Shown here piece after piece: positions 22,248 to 29,499 of a stretch of DNA of 29,499 bases. Location: contig JBEKUI010000016.1 in the NCBI GenBank assembly GCA_049515175.1, forward strand, positions 1 to 29,499, given 5' to 3'. A program made the position numbers and the translations under genes. The number at the start of each line of letters is the position of its first letter. The first letter of the stretch is position 1. The notes under the pieces are model-generated. The model saw only the letters and a program-made list of their open reading frames with translations. It ran no database searches and was not told where the DNA came from. The DNA comes from JACQNR01 sp049515175. Lineage in GTDB: Bacteria; Acidobacteriota; Terriglobia; UBA7540.

Positions 22248-23450
22248 ATGGAACACTCAGGAACATTTCTTCTCGAACTCTTTTTGATGTTTGCTGGCGG
22301 CAAAGCGCTCGCCGAGATCTTCGAGCGCCTGCATCAGCCGGCCGTGGTGGGCGAACTTCTGGCCGGCGTGCTCCTGGGTCCTTCGCTGCTGGCCGTCGTG
22401 CATCCGAGCGAACTGACCGCGGGGCTGGCGGAGATCGGCGCCATCTTCCTCCTTTTCACTGTGGGCCTGGAAACACGGCCCAAAGACCTCCTCGAAGTGG
22501 GCGCGACGGCCAGCTTGGTGGCCGTCCTGGGAGTCCTGCTGCCGCTGGCATTGGGTTTCTTTTACATGCGCCTGCTTGACCACACGATGGTCGAGTCGAT
22601 CTTCGTGGGCGCCGCGATGGTGGCGACGAGTGTGGGCATCACGGCGCGCGTGCTCGCCGATGCCGGGGTGCTCTCGACCCGCCTGGCGCGCGTCATTCTG
22701 GCCGCCGCGGTGCTGGACGACATCCTGGGCATGATCGTTCTGGCGGTGGTTAGCAGCCTCTCGGCGGGGCGCGTCAACTACCTCTCGCTGGCGATTGTGG
22801 CGGGCGAAGCGGCGGGATTCTCCCTCCTGGTTATTTTCTTCGGCTCCCGCGTCGTGGGACGGTTCCGGCCCGCCGTGGCCCGGCTGCACGCCCGCAACGG
22901 CGCTTTCGTGCTGTCGGTGATTCTCTGCCTGGGATTGTCTCTCGCCTCCGTTTATATCGGCATGGCAGCGATCATTGGCGCTTTTCTGGCGGGCCTGGCG
23001 CTCGCCGACCAAAGCGAACAATACCGCCTGCGAGAGAATGCGCATCCCATCATGGAATTCCTGGCGCCCTTCTTCTTCGTCATGCTGGGCGCGCAAGTGA
23101 ATCTGAAGACCATCGGTCAGCCGGGATTGCTGGGAATGATCGCGATGGTCTGCGCGCTGGCGATCCTGAGCAAGCTGATCGGCTGCGGCTTGGGCGCGCT
23201 CTCGCTGGGTTTCAGGGATGCGTTGCGCATCGGGGTGGGCATGGTGCCGCGCGGCGAGGTCGGCTTGATCGTCGCCGGCGTAGGCCTACGCCTGCGCACC
23301 ATCTCCGATTCGGTTTACACCGTGGTCCTCACTATGAGCATCGTCACGACGCTTTTCGCTCCGCCCGTGCTGCGCTTCCTGCTCTCGCGCGGCGGCGCGG
23401 GAAATCCTCCGCCCAGCGCCGGGACCACGCCCGCTGCAGCCAACCAGTAA
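22248..23450 (+). CDS. CPA2-family cation/proton antiporter
   Basis: 400 aa with about 12 membrane helices. Exchanges Na+ or K+ for H+ across the inner membrane. CPA2 features are HQPAVVGELLAGVLLGPSLL at the start, LLFTVGLETRPKDLL, GITARVLADAGVLSTRLARVILAAAVLDD and the ion-binding Asp157-Asp158 pair (LDDILGMIVLA). IGAFLAGLALADQ, FFFVMLGAQVNL and GMVPRGEVGLIVAGVG follow in family order. There is no C-terminal TrkA-N/RCK regulatory domain, so this is the short form. ATG 22248 begins the family's usual N-terminus; upstream frame to 22101 is not similar and overlaps the kinase remnant. RBS is poor, and no promoter is clear. Confidence 0.93.
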   Translation: MEHSGTFLLELFLMFAGGKALAEIFERLHQPAVVGELLAGVLLGPSLLAVVHPSELTAGLAEIGAIFLLFTVGLETRPKDLLEVGATASLVAVLGVLLPLALGFFYMRLLDHTMVESIFVGAAMVATSVGITARVLADAGVLSTRLARVILAAAVLDDILGMIVLAVVSSLSAGRVNYLSLAIVAGEAAGFSLLVIFFGSRVVGRFRPAVARLHARNGAFVLSVILCLGLSLASVYIGMAAIIGAFLAGLALADQSEQYRLRENAHPIMEFLAPFFFVMLGAQVNLKTIGQPGLLGMIAMVCALAILSKLIGCGLGALSLGFRDALRIGVGMVPRGEVGLIVAGVGLRLRTISDSVYTVVLTMSIVTTLFAPPVLRFLLSRGGAGNPPPSAGTTPAAANQ

Positions 23451-23589
23451 GCTGGGAGCGATTCGCGTCTGAATCCTCCCGAAGCGGTTCTCACGTCCCA
23501 AAAGTGCTAGACTATCGGATTGATTTGCCCCTTAGTCAAATGGATAAGGGACCAGTGCGCAACAATACATATCTTTCCGGGGGAAATGC

Positions 23590-25692
23590 ATGAAGCGAAA
23601 TTCGATTCGTTGGGCCGTCACCTGCCTTGCCGCCTTGTCGGCCGTCGTCGCGCTCCTGTGGCTTACGCCGCGGGCGGCGGCGGAAGAGGGCATGTGGACG
23701 TTCGATAATCCGCCGTTCAAGCAACTGAAGGAAAAGTACGGCTTTGAGCCCACCAAGGAATGGCTGGAGCACGTGCGCTTATCAAGCGTGCGCTTCAATG
23801 ATGGCGGTTCCGGTTCGTTTGTCAGCCCCCACGGGCTGGCACTCACCAATCACCACGTGGCGCTCGGCCAACTTCAAAAAGTTTCCACACCGCAGAAAGA
23901 CTACGTGAAGGACGGCTTTTACGCCCGCACTCAGGCCGACGAGCTGAAGTGCCCGGACCTCGAGCTCAACGTGCTCGTCTCGATCGAAGACGTCACCGCT
24001 CGCCTGCAGGGCGTTGTCAAGCAAGGCATGACCGATGAAGCGGCGTTCAAGGCGCGCAAGGCGGAGACCGCCAAGATTGAGAAAGAGAGTCTGGATGCGA
24101 CCGGCCTGCGCTCCGACGTGGTGCCGCTTTACAACGGCAGCGAATACTGGCTCTACCGCTACAAGAAATACACGGACATCCGCATGGTTTTCGCGCCGGA
24201 GCAGCAGATCGCCTTCTTCGGCGGCGATCCCGACAACTTCACGTTTCCGCGCCACGATTTCGATATGGCCCTGTTCCGCGTTTATGAAAACGGCCAGCCC
24301 ATCGACAGCCAGCAATACCTGAAGTGGAGCGAGCACGGCGCGGGCGACGGCGAACTGGTGTTTGTCTCCGGCCATCCGGGCTCCACCGACCGGCTCACGA
24401 CCATGGCGGGACTGGAGTTGCAGCGCGATCACCTGTTGCCCCGGACGCTCAAGACGCGCAAGCGGCGGCTCGCTGCCCTCCGGCAGTACGCGGCACGCGG
24501 CGCGGAGCAGAACCGTCAGGCCACGCGCCCGATGTTCTACCTGGAGAACGCCATCAAGGCTTTCACCGGCGAATACGAAGGCCTGCTTGACAAATCGCTG
24601 TTTGAGAAGAAGCGGGCAGAGGAGGCGGAATTTCGCCGGCTCGTAAATAGCAAGCCGGAGTGGAAGGCCGCTTACAGTTCGGCCTGGGACGACATGGCCG
24701 CCGCCTCACAGCGATATCTGGAGGGCATGAAGCCGTTTCGCTACCGCCGGATTCTCGGCTCGCGCGCGGTGGACATGGCGCTGCAGATCGTTCAATACGT
24801 CACCGAAGTCAAAAAGGCGGACGGCGTGCGCCTTGACCGTTTCCACGATTCACAGCTCGAGTCGCTGCGCTTCGAGCTCTTCTCGCCCGCGCCCCTCTAC
24901 CCGGGAATGGAAGAAGCCCTGATTGCCAACACACTCCAGGAAGCCGTGGACGAACTGGGGCCCGACGACCCCTACGTCAAATCCGTGCTGGGCGGGCGAA
25001 CGGCGGCGGAGGTGGCGGAAGAAGCCATGAGCGGAACGAAGATCGCCGATCCGACGTTTCGCAAATCGCTCGTCGAGGGCGGTGAGGCCGCCGTCGCGGC
25101 TTCCACCGACCCGTTGATTGTCCTGGCGCGCAAGGTTGATCCCTTCGTGCGCGAGTCGCAGAAGTGGTATGAAGACAAGGTGGAGAGCGCGGAAGTCGCC
25201 GCCGGGGAGAAGATCGGCAAGGCGCGCTTCGCAGCGTTCGGGAAGTCCGCCTATCCCGATGCCACCTTCACCCTTCGCCTGACCTACGGGAGCGTTAAAG
25301 GGTATGCCATGAACGGCACGCAGGCGCCCACTAAGACGACGTTCTACGGCCTCTACGACCGGGCGTACAGTTTCGACCTGAAATTTCCCTATGAGCTCCC
25401 GGCGAGATATCTGGAACGCAAGGGCGCGCTCGACCTTTCGACGCCGCTCAATTTCGTCAGCACCTGCGACATCATCGGGGGCAACTCCGGCTCGCCGGTC
25501 ATCAATCGCCAGGGCGAATTCGTCGGCCTGATTTTCGATGGCAACATCGAAAGCCTGGTCGGCAACTACGTATATAGCGACGAGAAGAACCGCGCCGTGG
25601 CCGTGCACAGTTCGGCCATCATCGAGGGACTGCGCAAGCTCTACGATGCGGGCGCGCTGGCGGATGAGTTGCAGGGCCTGCCGAGCCACTGA
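23590..25692 (+). CDS. S46-family dipeptidyl-peptidase (DPP7/DPP11 type)
   Basis: 700 aa, the usual length. Removes dipeptides from N-termini of oligopeptides in the periplasm. Signal peptide residues 1-31 (cleavage near AAAEE). The mature start GMWTFDNPP is typical of the family. Catalytic triad: His89 in LTNHHVALG, Asp225 in FPRHDFDMALFRVY and Ser633 in IIGGNSGSPV. The residue 18 positions after the Ser, which sets P1 specificity, is Gly651 (FDGNIES), as in DPP7 rather than the Arg of DPP11, so nonpolar or broad P1 is expected. ATG 23590 has GGGGGAAA close upstream. No operon partner. S46 enzymes are common in Bacteroidetes, Acidobacteriota and Xanthomonadaceae. Confidence 0.96.
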   Translation: MKRNSIRWAVTCLAALSAVVALLWLTPRAAAEEGMWTFDNPPFKQLKEKYGFEPTKEWLEHVRLSSVRFNDGGSGSFVSPHGLALTNHHVALGQLQKVSTPQKDYVKDGFYARTQADELKCPDLELNVLVSIEDVTARLQGVVKQGMTDEAAFKARKAETAKIEKESLDATGLRSDVVPLYNGSEYWLYRYKKYTDIRMVFAPEQQIAFFGGDPDNFTFPRHDFDMALFRVYENGQPIDSQQYLKWSEHGAGDGELVFVSGHPGSTDRLTTMAGLELQRDHLLPRTLKTRKRRLAALRQYAARGAEQNRQATRPMFYLENAIKAFTGEYEGLLDKSLFEKKRAEEAEFRRLVNSKPEWKAAYSSAWDDMAAASQRYLEGMKPFRYRRILGSRAVDMALQIVQYVTEVKKADGVRLDRFHDSQLESLRFELFSPAPLYPGMEEALIANTLQEAVDELGPDDPYVKSVLGGRTAAEVAEEAMSGTKIADPTFRKSLVEGGEAAVAASTDPLIVLARKVDPFVRESQKWYEDKVESAEVAAGEKIGKARFAAFGKSAYPDATFTLRLTYGSVKGYAMNGTQAPTKTTFYGLYDRAYSFDLKFPYELPARYLERKGALDLSTPLNFVSTCDIIGGNSGSPVINRQGEFVGLIFDGNIESLVGNYVYSDEKNRAVAVHSSAIIEGLRKLYDAGALADELQGLPSH

Positions 25693-25702
25693 GGGTTCTG
25701 TC

Positions 25703-25723
25703 CAGGGTCCGGGTCTGACCCTG
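25703..25723. other. Hairpin after the S46 peptidase gene
   Basis: CAGGGTC (25703-25709), seven-base loop, GACCCTG (25717-25723), beginning 11 bases after the stop codon. No T-run follows, so terminator function is only suggested by position. Confidence 0.4.
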
Positions 25724-25802
25724 CCCATCCTGTAGTGCCGGGTTTTCGCCAGGAATAAGTTGCTCCAGTCAGTTGGAGGGGCACGGCGCGCCGTATCTCA
25801 GT

Positions 25803-25891
25803 TGTAGCGCCGGTCGGAGCTTGCCCTGACGCAGGGAGGGACTGGCGTCCGATTAGAACCGCAACTTCGCCGCTCATCGAGCGGCGCTACA
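25803..25891. repeat. Two-hairpin intergenic repeat element, copy B
   Basis: The ends TGTAGCGCCG (25803-25812) and CGGCGCTACA (25882-25891) are a perfect 10-bp inverted pair. Inside, GCCGGTC near the left end pairs imperfectly with GACTGGC (about 25840-25846), and CGCCGCTC-ATC-GAGCGGCG (25868-25886) is a perfect hairpin at the right end. A partial left end, TGTAGTGCCG, lies 72 bases earlier at 25731-25740. The element stands between the S46 gene and the 25909 gene. Confidence 0.7.
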
Positions 25892-25908
25892 GTGCCATTC
25901 GATTTTCT

Positions 25909-26274
25909 ATGCGAACCGGCCGTCGCTATAAAATTTACGCGGGCGACACGGGCGTCAGCTATCAGTATTTCTTTGAGGCGCGGCGCTCCGTGGTGCGCCC
26001 GGAAGGGCAGGGGGCCGGCAGCGATTTCACCTTTGTGGTGATCGCCGACCAGCATCCGCCGCTTGATCTGAAGATATTCGTCTCCGAGCGCGGCCAGGCG
26101 GCCTGGCGCGCCGCCCACGGGCGGGAGCTCGATCCTAACGAACTCTATGCCACCGCCAAGATGCGCCTCTTTCGCGCCTTTGACGAGCACGAAAGCCTCA
26201 CCGACGAGCGGCTCAACTTGATCGTGGACGAAACGAACATCCTGGAATTGCTGGAGACGCTGGGAGTGGAATGA
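25909..26274 (+). CDS. Conserved-looking hypothetical protein
   Basis: 121 aa. It opens MRTGRRYKIYAGDTGVSYQYFFEARR, continues with strands (FTFVVIADQHPPLDLKIFVS) and ends in helices rich in Glu and Leu (MRLFRAFDEHESLTDERLNL, IVDETNILELLETLGVE). The balanced composition and alternating strand/helix pattern support a real folded cytosolic protein, but I do not recognise a family. ATG 25909 lacks a good RBS; it begins 18 bases after a repeat element, so the promoter may lie within or before that repeat. The following convergent gap is filled with a 7-bp-period repeat. Confidence 0.72.
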   Translation: MRTGRRYKIYAGDTGVSYQYFFEARRSVVRPEGQGAGSDFTFVVIADQHPPLDLKIFVSERGQAAWRAAHGRELDPNELYATAKMRLFRAFDEHESLTDERLNLIVDETNILELLETLGVE

Positions 26275-26280
26275 CACTGG

Positions 26281-26406
26281 AAATTGGAAACTAGAAAATA
26301 GAAATTGGAAATTGGAAAATAGAAACTGGGCAGCTCAATGATGACCAGATTCAGTTTCCCAACTTCCATTTTCCAGTTTCTAATTTCCAGTTTCCAGTTT
26401 CCGTTC
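26281..26406. repeat. Heptad-period tract, convergent gap 1
   Basis: About 18 consecutive 7-base units. The left half consists of variants of AAATTGG, AAAATAG and AAACTGG, and the right half of TCCAGTT, TCTAATT and TCCATTT. The two halves are roughly reverse complements, so the transcript could fold into one long imperfect hairpin. It starts seven bases after the stop of the 25909 gene and ends just before the stop of the opposite-strand TonB remnant. Confidence 0.85.
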
Positions 26407-26408
26407 CG

Positions 26409-26666
26409 TCAGAAAACAAACTTCACCGCCAACTGAACTCCACGGGGTCCCCCGCGGCCCAGGAACGGATTGCCGATACCGACGTCACCGATGGAGGTGA
26501 TGGGGTACGATCCCGCGCCTGATTCGCAGTTGCCGCTGAGTGCGAAGCCATTGATCCCGGGATCGGCGAGGAACGCGGGCAGGAAGGGGTTGGCGAAATT
26601 AGGATGGACCTGAACGAACACGGGTCCTGGATGCCCCTGCTTCGCTTGCCCTGCGCAGGTCTTCAC
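26409..26666 (-). pseudogene. C-terminal remnant of an Oar-type TonB-dependent receptor
   Basis: Minus-strand frame of 85 codons ending at TGA 26409-26411. The last residues FLGRGGPRGVQLAVKFVF match the terminal beta strand of acidobacterial TonB-dependent receptors with a carboxypeptidase-regulatory N-terminus, which end (S/G)PR--QLA-KF-F with a C-terminal aromatic for outer-membrane assembly. About 60 preceding residues (NPFLPAFLADPGINGF) may belong to the last loop. The remaining roughly 900 residues are absent upstream (26667-26900 holds another gene's promoter region). The call depends on this short end motif. Confidence 0.5.
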
Positions 26667-26867
26667 GACGACATTTTATCCCTGACAGGTTCGGCGAACG
26701 CCTGCTCGCCCAGCCAGATGCGGTACAATGATGGCGGCGCTCCCTTCGGGTGATACCCGAACCACCAGCGCCCATGCCCCGGGGTCAGGGCCAGCCAGGT
26801 TTCAGATTGAGGATGGGGTCATATTGCCCCTGCAGAGGTGTGCGAGTCCCGACCGGCAGGAGAGTCC

Positions 26868-27206
26868 ATGTCCACAAATCCTTCCAGCGATTCTTCCCCC
26901 CGCTTGCAGTTGGAGATTGAGAAGGCGGGAGGAGTCGCCACGGTGAAGTGTCGCGGCCGAATGGTGGCCGGCTCGACCGGGGAGTTCAAGGACCAGGTTC
27001 GGGCGCTCTTTCCTGCCACCCGGCGGGTGGTCATCGACCTGAGCGGCCTGACTTACCTGGACAACGTCGGCATCGGCGCCCTCGTTAGCCTTTACGTCTC
27101 GTCCAAATCCGCCCGCTGCCAGCTCGAGTTGGTCAACCTTACCCAGCATGTGCGGCAACTCCTGAGTCTCACCAAACTGCTCTCCGTCTTCGAGTCCTGC
27201 GGCTAG
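26868..27206 (+). CDS. STAS-domain protein (anti-sigma-factor antagonist-like)
   Basis: 112 aa, a single STAS domain after a Ser-rich 12-residue start. Family features are ATVKCRGRMVAGSTGEFKDQ, VVIDLSGLTYLDNVGIGALVSLYVSSK and the closing CQLELVNLTQHVRQLLSLTKL. In SpoIIAA-type antagonists the loop reads D-S-S/T-G and the second Ser is phosphorylated by a cognate kinase. Here it is Asp65-Asn66-Val67-Gly68, so that switch is absent. The protein may bind its partner constitutively or respond differently. ATG 26868 is preceded by AGGAG five bases upstream. No kinase or phosphatase partner gene is adjacent. Confidence 0.9.
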   Translation: MSTNPSSDSSPRLQLEIEKAGGVATVKCRGRMVAGSTGEFKDQVRALFPATRRVVIDLSGLTYLDNVGIGALVSLYVSSKSARCQLELVNLTQHVRQLLSLTKLLSVFESCG

Positions 27207-27671
27207 TACTACACCAAGATGCCATAGCGCATCTCGCCCGCTTCGCGGCTCTGATGATCGCCTGCTCAGCACCCTCTGCACTGCCCTCCGTGCCACACGC
27301 CTCGATATCGCCGAGGCCCTGCGCTACGTGGGGTGACGGCTCCTGTAGCGCCAGTCTATGACCGGCGAGTCGACAGTCGGCAGTAAGACCCAGGGTTTCG
27401 AATCGCCAGCCCTTTTTAGTTTTTCCCTCATTTCCTTCTTCCGATCTTACGTTGGCGGCATCGCCCTGGTGCTCCCGACACCTGACACCTGTCTTCCCCC
27501 TGCTCCCTATTCGCTACTCCCCCCGCGCTTGCATTTGAAGCGCGTTCGGTGTATACGCGGCACCTTAGTATTGTGGTTATCGTACGACGGCCGCACACAT
27601 CGCAAAGAGCGCGATCTATGCGCCACCCGTGTCAACGGCAAGCACGCGCCCTGCCGATGGAGGGTTGTGCC
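27207..27671. other. 465-base non-coding gap with repeat fragments
   Basis: No supported gene. It holds a left end of the two-hairpin repeat at 27344-27364 (TGTAGCGCCAGTCTATGACC, then GGCG), directly followed by three 7-base units (GAGTCGA, CAGTCGG, CAGTAAG, 27367-27387). Seven more units lie at 27474-27522. A promoter for the 27672 gene must lie between about 27530 and 27640, but I see no clear -35/-10 pair. Confidence 0.6.
27474..27522. repeat. Heptad-period tract, short copy
   Basis: Seven 7-base units: CCCGACA, CCTGACA, CCTGTCT, TCCCCCT, GCTCCCT, ATTCGCT, ACTCCCC. Pyrimidine-rich on the plus strand, similar to the right part of the tract at 28363-28460. Confidence 0.6.
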
Positions 27672-28214
27672 ATGAGTCACTACCAAGCTGTTTGGGATTG
27701 GCGGACGAGAGGGATCACCCTCGCGGTCACGGCCATTCTCGTCTCCGTTGCTGTCCCATTGGTGCGGTCAACTCTGCACGCCATCCCCAGGCCATACGGG
27801 ACTCTCGCGGGATTCGGCGCTGTGGTCATTCTCCTGGCACTAGTCACGATCATTTTCGCTCCGCGCGCATACGACATAGATGGCCGGACGCTTCATGTTC
27901 GCACCCTAGCGACCAGGTTCGCGTTTGATCTGACTCGGCTCTTGGAGGCGAGCGAAAGAAGCGGGAATGAGGTTTTCTCGGGTGGCACGCTCCGCACTTT
28001 TGGTTGCGGGGGATTCTTTGGCTATTTTGGATATTTCTGGAATCCTGATTGGGGGAGGTTCCTGGCGTTTGCCACTAATCGCGAAGAGCTGGTGGTTCTG
28101 CGATTTCGCGATCGAGTGCTAGTCATCTCGCCCCATGGCCGACAAAGCTTTCTGCAAGAGGCGCAGCGTGGCATCGACCGCACCAAGACAAGTGGTACAG
28201 ACCTTGCTGCGTGA
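27672..28214 (+). CDS. Membrane protein with bacterial PH domain (bPH_5-like)
   Basis: 180 aa. Two membrane helices at about 14-32 and 42-62 (LAGFGAVVILLALVTIIFAPRAY) are followed by a cytoplasmic bacterial pleckstrin-homology domain. That domain shows YDIDGRTLHVRTLATRFAFDL, then RTFGCGGFFGYFGYF with its Gly/aromatic loop, FATNREELVVLRFRDRVLVISP and a closing helix QSFLQEAQRGI. The GYFG-F and T-R--LV----- VISP elements are typical of the bPH_5 family (PF10882, from memory). Role unknown; such domains occur in membrane-bound stress or sensing proteins. ATG 27672 has GGAGGG seven bases upstream. Confidence 0.85.
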   Translation: MSHYQAVWDWRTRGITLAVTAILVSVAVPLVRSTLHAIPRPYGTLAGFGAVVILLALVTIIFAPRAYDIDGRTLHVRTLATRFAFDLTRLLEASERSGNEVFSGGTLRTFGCGGFFGYFGYFWNPDWGRFLAFATNREELVVLRFRDRVLVISPHGRQSFLQEAQRGIDRTKTSGTDLAA

Positions 28215-28362
28215 CAGCGGAGAAGGGCGCGGAATTGCAGAGGGAGGCGACGCGGCACCGGGCGGCGCGACAATCGCCTCGCGCCGCTGGAATTGCCGTC
28301 CGCCGGTTGGCGTACTGAAGAGCGAGCCCTGCGTTGCATCAATCCAAAATCGTAAAAGACGA

Positions 28363-28460
28363 GTGGACAGTCGGCAGTCAACAGTCGACAGTTGGAAAAT
28401 CAGAAATCACAAATCCAAAATCAAAAATCCCCTACTTCCTATTTCCTACTCCCGACTCCC
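28363..28460. repeat. Heptad-period tract, convergent gap 2
   Basis: Exactly 14 units of seven bases: GTGGACA, GTCGGCA, GTCAACA, GTCGACA, GTTGGAA, then AATCAGA-type units, then TACTTCC, TATTTCC, TACTCCC, GACTCCC. Unit sequence drifts gradually along the tract. It spans the end of the convergent gap between the PH-domain gene and the LysR gene and reaches into the LysR coding end. Confidence 0.85.
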
Positions 28461-29358
28461 TCGCGTCTGTTCCCTGACCTGCCGCCATTTCGCGCGCGGT
28501 GAGTAAAAACGCCTGGGCGGCGGCAGAGAGTGTGGCGTGGCGGCGATAGACCAGTCGCAGCTCGCGCTGGATGCGCATCTCTTTGATGCGCACGGCCACC
28601 AGTTCGCCGCGCGCCAGTTCGTCTTCCAGGCACATGCGCGGCGCAAACGCAATGCCGATGCCCATGCGCACCGACTTCTTGATGGTCTCGACGGTGGGCA
28701 GTTCCATGCCAATCACCAGCGGCGCGCGCAGATGCGCGAAGAGATCGATGACCGCCTGGCGGTAGGGCGAGGCGATGCTGTGGGCGATGAAGGTCTCTTT
28801 GGCGAAGTCGTGCACGCTCGCCTGGCGCTTGCGTGCCATGGGATGCGCGGGCGGGACAATCAGGCAAAGTTCGTCGAGGCTGACGACCTTCGTCTCCAGC
28901 TCGGGATTCTGCGGATGGTAGCTGAGCACGCCGAGGTCGATTTCGTAGCGGAGCAGGGCAATGGGAATTTCGCGCGAGAGGCTGCGCTTGACGTCCACTT
29001 TGATGCGCGGATAACGCTCGCGGAACTTCTTGAGCACCGGCAGCAGGTAGAGCGCCGTGCTCTCGTTGGCGCCAATCGAAACGCGCCCGCGGTCGAGGGC
29101 GCGGAGTTCGTCGATGGCGGAGCGCGCGTCGAGCCGCAGGTTGAGCACTTTCTTGGCGTGGTCGTAGAGAATGCGTCCGGCTTCGGTGAGCACGCCGCTC
29201 TTCGCCGAGCGGTCGAGCAGCGACTCGCGCGCCCAGTCTTCCAGCCGCCGTACCGCTTGGCTTATCGCCGGCTGGGTGCGATGCAGCTTGGCCGCCGCGC
29301 GGGAAAAGCTCTTCTCCTCGACGACCGTGACGAAGGCTTCCAGTTGTGAGATTTCCAT
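28432..29358 (-). CDS. LysR-family transcriptional regulator
   Basis: 308 aa. Residues 1-60 are the LysR winged HTH: MEISQLEAFVTVVEEKSFSR, AAAKLHRTQPAISQAVRRLE. A linker helix follows, then a periplasmic-binding-like effector domain at about 90-295 (VSIGANESTALYLLPVLKKF, LGVLSYHPQNPEL, MGIGIAFAPRMCLEDELARGELVAV). The effector is unknown. ATG 29358 has GGGAG seven bases upstream; a frame extending to 29386 on another register is not coding. The last eight codons (28458-28435) and the stop are written in the heptad repeat, so the natural C-terminus may have been replaced. LysR proteins usually regulate a divergent neighbour, which would lie beyond 29499. Confidence 0.94.
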   Translation of the reverse strand: MEISQLEAFVTVVEEKSFSRAAAKLHRTQPAISQAVRRLEDWARESLLDRSAKSGVLTEAGRILYDHAKKVLNLRLDARSAIDELRALDRGRVSIGANESTALYLLPVLKKFRERYPRIKVDVKRSLSREIPIALLRYEIDLGVLSYHPQNPELETKVVSLDELCLIVPPAHPMARKRQASVHDFAKETFIAHSIASPYRQAVIDLFAHLRAPLVIGMELPTVETIKKSVRMGIGIAFAPRMCLEDELARGELVAVRIKEMRIQRELRLVYRRHATLSAAAQAFLLTAREMAAGQGTDARESGVGNRK

Positions 29359-29475
29359 ATTTGTCTCCCGGCAGCGCGCAAATCACTTTTCCCCGCCATA
29401 ACTTCAGCTAATGATATCAGAAAAAAGATAAACTTGACTTCACCTTCCATCCGGTCGGAAAATCAACTTGATTGA

Positions 29476-29499
29476 GCCATTGAATCATTGAACCATTGA
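29476..29499. repeat. Octad repeat at the window end
   Basis: GCCATTGA, ATCATTGA, ACCATTGA: three 8-base units, running off the edge. It lies upstream of the LysR gene in an AT-rich stretch. Confidence 0.65.

Noticed and set aside
23527..23555. tRNA-like 5' segment (CCTTAGTCAAATGGATAAGG) before the S46 gene
   Set aside because: It looks like a D-arm region of an Arg tRNA, but no anticodon arm, T-arm or 3' acceptor half follows before the coding start, and the D-stem does not pair properly.
26281..26406. CRISPR array
   Set aside because: Units are seven bases with no spacers and gradual drift; no cas genes nearby.
28439..29386. 315-codon minus-strand frame in another register over the LysR gene
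   Set aside because: Shadow frame, Arg/Pro/Gly-rich; the LysR frame has clear HTH and effector-domain motifs and an RBS.

Overview
The window looks like chromosomal DNA of an Acidobacteriota member, probably class Terriglobia or a relative. The case rests on GC-rich coding sequence, a secreted S46 dipeptidyl-peptidase, AsmA-like proteins, TPR lipoprotein-like secreted proteins, the last strands of an Oar-type TonB-dependent receptor, the TPR tail of a Ser/Thr kinase, and several small proteins of a kind I associate with that phylum. This is inference from family content; no rRNA gene is present to prove it.

Left part (1-5540): a minus-strand cluster running from 4317 down to 12. It holds a tandemly duplicated two-gene unit (small membrane protein plus 142-aa soluble protein), a 58-aa basic protein, a secreted 274-aa protein, an RRM RNA-binding protein, an SH3-like 60-aa protein and a protein with a fully degenerate response-regulator receiver domain. 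A near-consensus promoter (TTGACA-N17-TATAGT) and a short leader ORF precede it. That promoter sits back to back with the promoter of a divergent Xre-type regulator (4582-5439), and the two -35 boxes together form a palindrome. The cluster abuts the 3' end of ssrA (tmRNA, 5537-5902, minus), a classic island insertion point. I regard it as the best candidate for an undescribed system.

Middle part (6000-14000): a coiled-coil/GAF-like protein translationally coupled to a lytic transglycosylase, a class I aminotransferase, then an ECF sigma factor with a zinc-binding membrane anti-sigma factor and a secreted zincin-like protein whose HExxH motif reads HQYLH. A possible ECF-type promoter lies before the sigma gene.

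Accessory cassette (14114-15699): a perfect 23-bp inverted repeat, a probably leaderless small basic protein, an SDH_sah/ClpP-fold serine protease, a small His-rich protein and a strong intrinsic terminator.

Right part (15750-29499): a secreted TPR protein, then rnc-lepB-AsmA-lipid-binding-like genes in one tight run, a CPA2 antiporter, an S46 peptidase, a STAS-domain protein lacking the phosphorylatable serine, a bacterial PH-domain membrane protein and a LysR regulator. Two gene remnants lie here (kinase TPR tail, TonB-receptor tail). Two families of intergenic repeats also occur: two-hairpin elements with TGTAGCGCCG-type ends, and degenerate 7-bp-period tracts that fill convergent gaps.
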